A program made the translations under genes and the position numbers. From assembly GCA_004282995.1 (NCBI GenBank), contig SHLU01000049.1:1-12174 (forward strand): a stretch of 12,174 nt of DNA, in the 5' to 3' direction. Below are positions 6,963 through 12,174 of this stretch, piece by piece; the stretch's first letter is position 1, and every line of letters starts with the position of its first letter. A model generated the notes under the pieces. That model saw only the letters and a program-made list of their open reading frames with translations, ran no database searches and was not told the origin of the DNA. Source of the DNA: Sphingomonadaceae bacterium. Lineage in GTDB: Bacteria; Pseudomonadota; Alphaproteobacteria; Sphingomonadales; Sphingomonadaceae.

Positions 6963-7864
6963 AGATCGCCATGCTGGCACGCAATCCAAACCTCTACTCG
7001 CACAAGCGGTTGGTAGAGGCGGCAGAGAAACGCGGCCACACACTCGACATCCTCAACACCACGCGCTGCACGGTGAATATCGCCAGCCACCGGCCTACCA
7101 TCATGTATCGGGGCGAAACGCTGAAAGGGTATGAGGCGGTCATCCCGCGCATCGGTGCCTCGATCACCAGTTACGGCCTTGCGGTGCTGCGTCAGTTCGA
7201 AATGGGCGGCGTCTGGTCACTTAACGAAAGCGTCGCAATTGGTCGCAGCCGGGACAAGCTGCGCTCGACCCAGATCATGGCGAAATACGGCCTCGGGCTG
7301 CCGCTGACGGCCTATGCCAGCGATGCCAAGCAGGCCGAGGAAATCATCAAGGCGGTCAACGGTCCACCAGTGGTGATCAAGCTGCTCGAGGGAACGCAGG
7401 GCATCGGCGTGGTGCTGGCCGAAACGCTAAAGGGCGGGGCCTCGATCATCGAGGCGTTTCGCGGGGCCAACATCGCCATCATGGTGCAGGAATTTATCAA
7501 GGAAGCAGGCGGTTCGGACATCCGCTGCCTGGTCGTCGGCGGCAAGGTGGTCGCCGCGATGAAGCGACAGGGGGCCGAGGGCGAGTTCCGCAGCAACCTC
7601 CACCGCGGCGGCAGCGCCCAGCTGATCAAGATCACGCCCGAAGAACGCAGCACCGCCGTACGCGCGGCCAAGGCGATGGGCCTGAACGTGTGCGGCGTGG
7701 ACCTGCTGCGCAGCAATCACGGCCCGGTGATCATGGAAGTCAATTCCTCCCCCGGCCTCGAAGGCATCGAAACCGCCACCGGAAAGGATATTGCCGGCAT
7801 GATCATCGAATTCATCGAAGGCAATGCCAAGGCTGGGAAGACGAAGACCAAGGGGAAGGGGTGA
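6959..7864 (+). CDS. rimK: RimK family ATP-grasp alpha-L-glutamate ligase
   Basis: RimK joins glutamate residues to the C terminus of ribosomal protein S6 using ATP, and related enzymes can make poly-glutamate. The 301-aa protein has the pre-ATP-grasp N domain (1-95), SRDKLRST (97-104) and the ATP-grasp core. Within the core are the nucleotide lysine in VVIKLLEGTQGIGV (Lys141), MVQEFIKEA (Glu178), the Asp-Arg-containing GGSDIRCLVV, the glycine-rich FRSNLHRGGSA (about 210-220), and metal ligands Asp248, Glu260 and Asn262 in VIMEVNSSPGLEG. The length is typical of RimK. An unusual basic Lys/Gly-rich tail (about 291-301) ends the chain. The start overlaps the rimB stop (ATGA). It is the last gene of the peptidase-propeller-rimB-rimK unit. 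S6 is the expected target but other substrates are possible. Confidence 0.95.
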   Translation: MKIAMLARNPNLYSHKRLVEAAEKRGHTLDILNTTRCTVNIASHRPTIMYRGETLKGYEAVIPRIGASITSYGLAVLRQFEMGGVWSLNESVAIGRSRDKLRSTQIMAKYGLGLPLTAYASDAKQAEEIIKAVNGPPVVIKLLEGTQGIGVVLAETLKGGASIIEAFRGANIAIMVQEFIKEAGGSDIRCLVVGGKVVAAMKRQGAEGEFRSNLHRGGSAQLIKITPEERSTAVRAAKAMGLNVCGVDLLRSNHGPVIMEVNSSPGLEGIETATGKDIAGMIIEFIEGNAKAGKTKTKGKG

Positions 7865-7977
7865 AAGTCTGCTAACGACCCAAAAGCGGTCTTCAACCTT
7901 GAAGAAGTTTGACGGATGAGTGCTTGCGGAGCAATCTCCAACTTCTCCGCTTGTGGTGAAGGAGATGGGAGATCAGC
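7865..7977. other. Intergenic region with small inverted repeats
   Basis: This 113-nt gap after rimK holds three inverted repeats. They are GACC/GGTC (7877-7880 / 7888-7891), a tight CTTCAA/TTGAAG pair (7891-7896 / 7899-7904), and GCGGAG/CTCCGC (7926-7931 / 7945-7950) with a 13-nt loop. None is followed by a T-run, so none is a textbook terminator. The first part resembles the kind of short dispersed intergenic repeat I associate with related genomes, from memory only. A possible promoter and the ribosome site of the next gene (AAGGAG 7959-7964) occupy the rest. Confidence 0.4.
7909..7937 (+). promoter_or_regulatory. Possible sigma-70-type promoter for the TolB-like gene
   Basis: TTGACG (7909-7914) matches five of six bases of a -35 box. 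At 17 nt spacing the -10 position reads CAATCT, a poor match. It lies about 40-70 nt upstream of GTG 7978, a sensible distance, but the weak -10 keeps this tentative. Confidence 0.25.
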
Positions 7978-8961
7978 GTGTCAGATAGCGAAGTATGCGA
8001 AGCAGAGCATAAACAGCTTTCGGCCAAGCGCTTGGCCTTGATCACTTTCGCCCTTTTTCCGCTCGCAGCGTGCGCGACCCTGGCTGTCCCAAATGACGCC
8101 GGGACCCTCGAATGGAGGCCCGGCCAGACCGACTTGCTTTTCTCCTCAAATCACGAGGGGAACTCAGAAATATACATTCGGAAGGCAGGGGCAGAAAATT
8201 TCACGAATCTCACGAATAGTCAGGAGCAAGAAAATTGGCCTGTCTGGTCTCCTGACGGCAGGCGCATCGTATATCAAAGCCGCGCTAATGGGAGCCTCGA
8301 CATATATGTTATGAATGCCGATGGCACTGGCAAGCAGCGCCTGACTGACGATCCGGCACATGATTACGTGCCAACATGGAGCATCGACGGGCAAAAGATC
8401 TATTTTGCTTCGTGGCGCATGGAGGAAGGTGACATAAATCCAGAGGTTCATTTTTATGTGTTGAACCTAGATGGAAGTCAGCAGGAGAGATTAGAGATGG
8501 ACTCTCCGGGCACATCAGGGCCATTGCAGGTTTCGCCAGATGGGCGCCTAGTCGCGTATGCAAAGCGAGTGGGCGAGGGGCAGTCAGTGGTACGGCTGCG
8601 TGACACTCAATCCGGTATCGAAAGAGAACTAGACACCCCAGTTGGATATGTGGGCGCAACATCGTTTTCGCCGAACGGAAAACTTTTAGCCTTCCACCTT
8701 CAGCAGGGCGAAACTTCCAAGATCTTCACAGCAGATGTGGTTAGCGGCGAAGTTAATGAGGCAGTTTCAACCGGTCGAAACTGGGAGCCCAAATGGTCTC
8801 CAGATGCACAATGGCTTTTGGTGACGGTTTCATCCTCAGCGGAGGACGACGACCTCGATTTCTGGATGGTGCGTCCCAATGGCGGCGAGCAGATGCGATT
8901 GATAATTGATACCGATGGACGCACTTCTGAGGGCCATTGGCGACCTACTCCGCCGAAATGA
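7978..8961 (+). CDS. TolB-like PD40 beta-propeller lipoprotein
   Basis: A 327-aa protein with repeated PD40/WD40-like motifs as in the C-terminal domain of TolB. Examples are WSPDGRRIVYQS (90-101) followed by SLDIYVMNADGTGKQRLT, WSIDGQKIYFAS (134-145), FSPNGKLLAFH, and WSPDAQWLLVT (273-283). The N terminus has a roughly 18-residue cytosolic extension before a hydrophobic stretch ending in the lipobox PLAAC (Cys32), so it is probably a lipoprotein facing the periplasm. It lacks the TolB N-terminal domain and is not next to tol-pal genes, so it is a TolB relative rather than TolB. GTG 7978 is supported by AAGGAG/GGGAG just upstream. Base composition is lower in GC than all neighbours, suggesting separate origin. 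Three tandem stops (TGA TAA TAG, 8959-8967) close it. Confidence 0.88.
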   Translation: MSDSEVCEAEHKQLSAKRLALITFALFPLAACATLAVPNDAGTLEWRPGQTDLLFSSNHEGNSEIYIRKAGAENFTNLTNSQEQENWPVWSPDGRRIVYQSRANGSLDIYVMNADGTGKQRLTDDPAHDYVPTWSIDGQKIYFASWRMEEGDINPEVHFYVLNLDGSQQERLEMDSPGTSGPLQVSPDGRLVAYAKRVGEGQSVVRLRDTQSGIERELDTPVGYVGATSFSPNGKLLAFHLQQGETSKIFTADVVSGEVNEAVSTGRNWEPKWSPDAQWLLVTVSSSAEDDDLDFWMVRPNGGEQMRLIIDTDGRTSEGHWRPTPPK

Positions 8962-9014
8962 TAATAGGAGGAACCGGAGATTGGAGAGTCCGTTTTCCAC
9001 CCCACAATCGGACA
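8962..9014. other. Convergent gap with possible weak hairpin
   Basis: The 53 nt between two convergent genes begins with TAA TAG in frame with the upstream stop. A perfect AGGAGG follows at 8966-8971 with no proper gene behind it. Next comes a 5-bp inverted repeat GTCCG (8988-8992) / CGGAC (9009-9013) with a 16-nt loop containing TTTT. It could act as a bidirectional terminator but is weak. Confidence 0.3.
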
Positions 9015-9788
9015 TCAAGCATTGCGCGCCATCAGTCCGCCATCGACCGGGATCACCGCGCCGGTGATGTAGCTTGCCGCCGGGAGCACCAGTGACAGCG
9101 TCATGTGCGCCACTTCCTCGGGCTCGCCATAGCGTTTGAGGGCGGTGCGGCGCTTGGCGTAGATCGCCTTGTGTTCGTCGGGAATAGGCGCAGTCATGCC
9201 GGTATTGATCGGGCCGGGGCAGATGCAATTGACCGTGATGCCCTCTGGCCCGAGATCGACCGCGAGTCCTCTCGTTAGCCCCGTCACGCCAGTCTTGGCG
9301 GCGACATAGGGTGTCAGGCCGGGGGTTGCTCCAAGGCCTTCGGTGCTGGCGATATTGACGATCCGTGCGGCGTCGCTCCGGCGCAGATGGGGCAGGGCGG
9401 CGCGGACCATGCGCTGGTGCGCGGTCAGCATCACTGCCAGCGCGCTGTGCCAGATGTCTTCGTATTCCTCGCCGCCGTCGAGCGGCGCGTGGCGGGAGAT
9501 GCCTGCATTGTTGACCAGGATATCGACCCCGCCAAAATCTTCCGCGATCTGCGCCACCACGCGCGCGATGGCATCCTTGTCCGACACATCGAGCGCATAG
9601 GCGCGGGCGTTGCCGCCGCATTGCGCCGCCACCGTCTCACAAGCCTCTCGGTCGAGGTCGGTGACGGCGACCATCGCGCCTTCGTCGGCAAACAATTTCG
9701 CCGTGTCGCGGCCCATCCCACTCGCCGCACCGGTGACGATGGCCACCCGGCCAGCGATTGAGCGCGAGCGGTCGGGCGTTTCGCTCAC
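9015..9788 (-). CDS. Short-chain dehydrogenase/reductase (SDR)
   Basis: A 257-aa classical SDR, a cytosolic NAD(P)-dependent oxidoreductase. Visible are the cofactor loop VTGAASGMG (18-26), NNAG (93-96), and the catalytic Ser148, Tyr161 and Lys165 (YVAAK). PGPINTGM (191-198) and the C-terminal PVDGGL are also present. An acidic Asp44 in VTDLD at the end of the second strand favours NAD(H) over NADP(H). The usual catalytic-tetrad Asn (VNL in the family) reads Met here (AVML, Met120). The start is GTG, overlapping the amn stop as GTGA (9785-9788), so translation is probably coupled to AMP nucleosidase. Many SDRs are labelled 3-oxoacyl-ACP reductase or glucose dehydrogenase; nothing here decides the substrate. 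It converges on the TolB-like gene. Confidence 0.93.
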   Translation of the reverse strand: MSETPDRSRSIAGRVAIVTGAASGMGRDTAKLFADEGAMVAVTDLDREACETVAAQCGGNARAYALDVSDKDAIARVVAQIAEDFGGVDILVNNAGISRHAPLDGGEEYEDIWHSALAVMLTAHQRMVRAALPHLRRSDAARIVNIASTEGLGATPGLTPYVAAKTGVTGLTRGLAVDLGPEGITVNCICPGPINTGMTAPIPDEHKAIYAKRRTALKRYGEPEEVAHMTLSLVLPAASYITGAVIPVDGGLMARNA

Positions 9789-11224
9789 CGGAACGGCGGC
9801 TCGTTGAAGGCGCGCAGCTTGCGGCTGTGCAGGCGCTGGCCTTCCTTGCGCATCTTGTCGATCGCGCCGACGCCGATCTGGAGGTGCGCGGCAATCGCTT
9901 CTTCATAGAACTTGTTGGCTTGCCCCGGCAGCTTGATCTCGCCGTGGAGCGGCTTGTCGGAAACGCACAGCAGCGTGCCGTAGGGCACGCGGAAGCGATA
10001 CCCTTGTGCGGCAATGGTGGCGCTTTCCATGTCGATACCAACCGCACGGCTGAGCGACAGGCGGCGGGCCGAGGTGGTGTAGCGCAGTTCCCAGTTGCGG
10101 TCGTCGGTGGTGACGACGGTGCCGGTGCGCATGCGCTTCTTGAGGTCGGCACCGGTCTCACCGCTGACTTCGACCGCCGAGCCGATCAGCGCCTGCTGGA
10201 CCTCGGCAATGGCCGGCAGCGGGATTTCGGGCGGCAGGACGGGATCAAGCACGTGATCGTCGCGCAGATAGGCGTGGGCGAGGACATAGTCTCCAATGCG
10301 CTGGCTGCCGCGCAGTCCGCCGCAATGGCCGATCATCAGCCACGCCTCGGGCCGGAGCACGGCGAGATGGTCGCAGATCGTTTTCGCATTCGACGGGCCG
10401 ACGCCGATATTGACCAGCGTGATGCCCGCATCGCCTTTCCCTATCAGATGATAGGCCGGCATCTGGTGTCGGCGCCATGCGGTGTCGGACAACTGCGCGC
10501 GCGCATTGGAAGTGGCCTTGTCGAGGAACAGGCCGCCAGCGCCGGCCAGTGCGGTATAGCCGTTCGATCCCAATTGTTCGCCCGCCCAGTCAACAAATTC
10601 ATCGACATAGCGGTGATAGTTGGTGAACAGGACATAACGCTGGAAATGTTCTGGCGCGGTGCCAGTGTAATGGGCGAGGCGGGCGAGGCTAAAATCGGTC
10701 CGCAGCCCGTCGAACAGGCTCAGCGGAATGATCGCATCTGGTCCCTCTAGCTCGATACCATCGGCCAGTTCGTCGCCGATGTCGGCGAGATCGGTATGGG
10801 GAAAATGCCGCGCGATTTCCTGCGGAGAAATACCCGCCAACTCGGCGCCAGCCTCGCCGTCGAGGACATAGGGGAAGGGCATTTCCTGGCGTGAGGCGCG
10901 GACTTCGATTTTGACTTCATGATCCTCGCGGATCAGTTCCAGCTGCTCGCGCAGGTAATCGGCGAAAAGCCGCGGGCGGGTGACAGTGGTGGCGTAGGTG
11001 CCGCTGTCATTGAGCCTGCCAAAGGCACGGCCCTGTTCAGCCAGCAGCGGTCCGCCGCGATAAGTCAGGCGCAATTCGGGATAGGCATAGGAGCCATCGC
11101 TGCGGCGGGCCTTGCTGGGCAATTTCCCGTCACGGGCGAAAGCCAGGATGTCGGACCTGAGGCGTTCTGTGGCCTCGTCGTAGAGGCGGACCAGTTCCGC
11201 CAGAATCGTGTCTATATTTTCCAT
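9785..11224 (-). CDS. amn: AMP nucleosidase
   Basis: Amn hydrolyses AMP to adenine and ribose 5-phosphate, a purine-level control step in the cytosol. From the ATG at 11224 the protein is 479 aa, close to the E. coli enzyme (about 484). The N-terminal AMP-nucleosidase-specific domain (about 1-170) starts MENIDTILAELVRLYDEA. The C-terminal nucleoside-phosphorylase fold includes GVGPSNAKT, MIGHCGGLRGSQRIGDY (about 296-312) and the purine/ribose site DMESAT (from Asp398), then LLCVSDKPLHGEIKLPGQ. The frame stays open to 11638 upstream, but that part runs through the terminator and antisense to nothing conserved, so I excluded it. No strong Shine-Dalgarno precedes the ATG. It overlaps the SDR gene by 4 nt and lies behind the rplI terminator, so it needs its own promoter in the short gap. 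Confidence 0.96.
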   Translation of the reverse strand: MENIDTILAELVRLYDEATERLRSDILAFARDGKLPSKARRSDGSYAYPELRLTYRGGPLLAEQGRAFGRLNDSGTYATTVTRPRLFADYLREQLELIREDHEVKIEVRASRQEMPFPYVLDGEAGAELAGISPQEIARHFPHTDLADIGDELADGIELEGPDAIIPLSLFDGLRTDFSLARLAHYTGTAPEHFQRYVLFTNYHRYVDEFVDWAGEQLGSNGYTALAGAGGLFLDKATSNARAQLSDTAWRRHQMPAYHLIGKGDAGITLVNIGVGPSNAKTICDHLAVLRPEAWLMIGHCGGLRGSQRIGDYVLAHAYLRDDHVLDPVLPPEIPLPAIAEVQQALIGSAVEVSGETGADLKKRMRTGTVVTTDDRNWELRYTTSARRLSLSRAVGIDMESATIAAQGYRFRVPYGTLLCVSDKPLHGEIKLPGQANKFYEEAIAAHLQIGVGAIDKMRKEGQRLHSRKLRAFNEPPFR

Positions 11225-11273
11225 TGGTTGCGCATGTAGCGTGCAATTGCGAATGCGGAAAGAACAGCAGGGC
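11225..11273 (-). other. Short upstream region of amn
   Basis: About 50 nt separate the rplI terminator T-run from the amn ATG. On the minus strand it is purine-poor, with no clear Shine-Dalgarno and no convincing -35/-10 pair. The amn promoter must lie here or overlap the terminator, but I cannot place it. Confidence 0.3.
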
Positions 11274-11309
11274 AAAGAAAAGGGGCGCGAAGCTTTCGCC
11301 TCGAGCCCC
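11274..11309 (-). terminator. Rho-independent terminator of the rpsR-rplI operon
   Basis: Read on the minus strand, GGGGC (11309-11305) pairs with GCCCC (11286-11282). An inner stem GCGAA/TTCGC with a 3-nt loop stacks inside, with a 5-nt bulge on one side, and TTTTCTTT (11281-11274) follows. It lies 28 nt after the rplI stop and before amn, exactly where an operon-ending terminator is expected. Confidence 0.85.
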
Positions 11310-11336
11310 GTTCTTTCGAACCGATGGTGACGAAAA

Positions 11337-12017
11337 TCAGCCCTCGCTGATTTCCTCGTCGCTTTCCGGAGCGGTCGCTTCGATCTTCGCTTCGGTTTCG
11401 CTCGTATCTTCGGGCGTGCTGACGCCGTCTTCGAGCAGCTCGGCGGGAATTTCGCCAGGCTCGAGGGTCGGGTCGGTCTGGTTGGACGCGGCCGCTTCCT
11501 CGATTTCCTTCTGCTCTTCTTCGAAGAGCTGGGCGAGGACGTCGACGCCCTGGCTCTGCAGTTCGGCCTCGTCGTCACTGCGTGCGACGTTGGCTTTGAC
11601 GGTGACTTCGACTTCCGGGTGCAGCGCGATGGTGACATCGTGCATACCGATGGTCTTGATCGGGCTGCCCATCACGACGCGCTTCTTGTCAACTTCGTGA
11701 CCCTTGTCGGCGAGGCCGGCAACGATGTCGCGGACATTGACCGAGCCGTAGAGCTGGCCAGCGTTGGACGAGGCGCGGATCAGGACGATCTCGGTACCTG
11801 CGATCTTTTCGCCCTGCTTTTCTGCATCGCCACGCTTTTCGGCGTTTTCGGCTTCGAGACGTTCGCGGTTGGCTTCGAAGACCTTCTTGTTGGCTTCGTT
11901 GGCGCGCAGGGCCTTCTTCTGCGGGAGCAGGAAGTTGCGGGCGTAGCCGTCCTTCACGGTGACAACGTCACCGATCGAGCCGAGATTGCCGATCCGTTCG
12001 AGGAGAATGATATCCAT
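11337..12017 (-). CDS. rplI: 50S ribosomal protein L9 with extended acidic tail
   Basis: L9 binds 23S rRNA near the L1 stalk through its N domain and reaches along the ribosome with a long helix to its C domain. The first 40 residues carry the L9 signature (GNLGSIGDVVTVKDGYARNF). A charged connecting helix (about 41-72) and the C-terminal rRNA-binding domain (about 73-148) follow. The chain is 226 aa against 149 in E. coli. The extra 75 or so residues form an acidic, Glu/Asp/Ser/Thr-rich, probably disordered tail (from about EEEQKEIEEAAAS onward). The ATG at 12017 has GGGAG at 12026-12030 upstream. It lies 13 nt after rpsR, the standard rpsF-rpsR-rplI order, and ends before a strong terminator. 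Confidence 0.98.
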   Translation of the reverse strand: MDIILLERIGNLGSIGDVVTVKDGYARNFLLPQKKALRANEANKKVFEANRERLEAENAEKRGDAEKQGEKIAGTEIVLIRASSNAGQLYGSVNVRDIVAGLADKGHEVDKKRVVMGSPIKTIGMHDVTIALHPEVEVTVKANVARSDDEAELQSQGVDVLAQLFEEEQKEIEEAAASNQTDPTLEPGEIPAELLEDGVSTPEDTSETEAKIEATAPESDEEISEG

Positions 12018-12030
12018 GGGGTCTTCTCCC

Positions 12031-12174
12031 TTACTTCACGATGTAGGGCAGCAGGCCGATGTGGCGCGCGCGCTTGATCGCCTTGGCGAGCTCACGCTGC
12101 TTCTTCGCGCTGACGGCGGTGATGCGGCTGGGGACGATCTTGCCACGCTCGGACATGAAGCCCTGCAGCAGACG
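12031..12174 (-). CDS. rpsR: 30S ribosomal protein S18 (C-terminal part, runs off the window)
   Basis: The last 47 codons of S18 are present on the minus strand, ending in [13 protein letters not shown] and TAA. Recognisable are [13 protein letters not shown] and [18 protein letters not shown], the rRNA-binding helical core of S18, which sits next to S6 on the 30S platform. The N-terminal 25-30 residues lie beyond the right edge. rplI follows after 13 nt; rpsF (S6) is expected just outside the window upstream. Confidence 0.97.

Noticed and set aside
7926..7950. GCGGAG/CTCCGC hairpin as a rho-independent terminator for rimK
   Set aside because: The loop is 13 nt and no T-run follows; kept only as an inverted repeat.
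7978..8961. Calling this gene tolB
   Set aside because: No TolB N-terminal domain, a lipobox instead of a plain signal peptide, and no tol-pal neighbours.
9758..10750. Long open frame on the + strand (330 codons) opposite amn
   Set aside because: It is antisense to a strongly conserved amn; the translation is low in recognisable motifs and follows from high-GC codon bias.
11225..11638. Upstream extension of amn to 11638
   Set aside because: The added 138 residues are Arg/Ser/Pro/Lys-rich, run through the rplI terminator and overlap rplI in another frame; Amn homologues begin at MENID.
1..12174. CRISPR array, tRNA, insertion sequence, phage or defence system
   Set aside because: I scanned by eye for regular repeats, cloverleaf ends, transposase motifs and terminal repeats and saw none.

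Overview
The window looks like a chromosomal segment of a high-GC alphaproteobacterium, most likely a sphingomonad of the Erythrobacter type. This rests on protein style (Asd, S18, L9 and AMP nucleosidase read as alphaproteobacterial), on very tight gene packing, and on the mix of a secreted M2 peptidase with RimK; it is not a proven taxonomic placement. I see no tRNA, rRNA, CRISPR array, insertion sequence, integrase or phage gene. It is mainly ordinary core chromosome with a small accessory flavour in the middle.

Left part (1-3545, + strand): aspartate-semialdehyde dehydrogenase (asd), a small unrecognised lipoprotein, a thioredoxin-fold isomerase of the 2-hydroxychromene-2-carboxylate isomerase / GST-kappa type, an alpha/beta hydrolase, and a four-helix membrane protein. 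The last three are joined by ATGA stop/start overlaps. The isomerase appears to start at a non-standard codon (CTG at 1622 or ATC at 1619), because its active-site segment lies upstream of the first conventional start.

Middle (3546-7864, + strand): a tight four-gene unit. It encodes an exported ACE-like M2 peptidase, an exported six-repeat YVTN beta-propeller (probable TTG start 5 nt after the peptidase), a retropepsin-like protein of the RimK-partner family (RimB / 'ATP-dependent zinc protease'), and the ATP-grasp glutamate ligase RimK. The last two junctions overlap. The combination places envelope peptide turnover next to ribosomal protein or peptide glutamylation. Any functional link between the halves is inference.

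Then comes a 113-nt intergenic stretch with small inverted repeats, and a TolB/PD40 beta-propeller lipoprotein (7978-8961) with visibly lower GC, three tandem stop codons and an orphan Shine-Dalgarno sequence behind it. This looks like a later insertion into the region.

Right part (9015-12174, - strand): a short-chain dehydrogenase coupled by a GTGA overlap to AMP nucleosidase (amn), then a clear rho-independent terminator, then rplI (L9, with a long acidic tail) and the 3' end of rpsR (S18), which runs off the window. In proteobacteria rpsF (S6, the substrate of RimK) normally precedes rpsR, so the RimK genes probably sit about 4-5 kb from their likely target gene.
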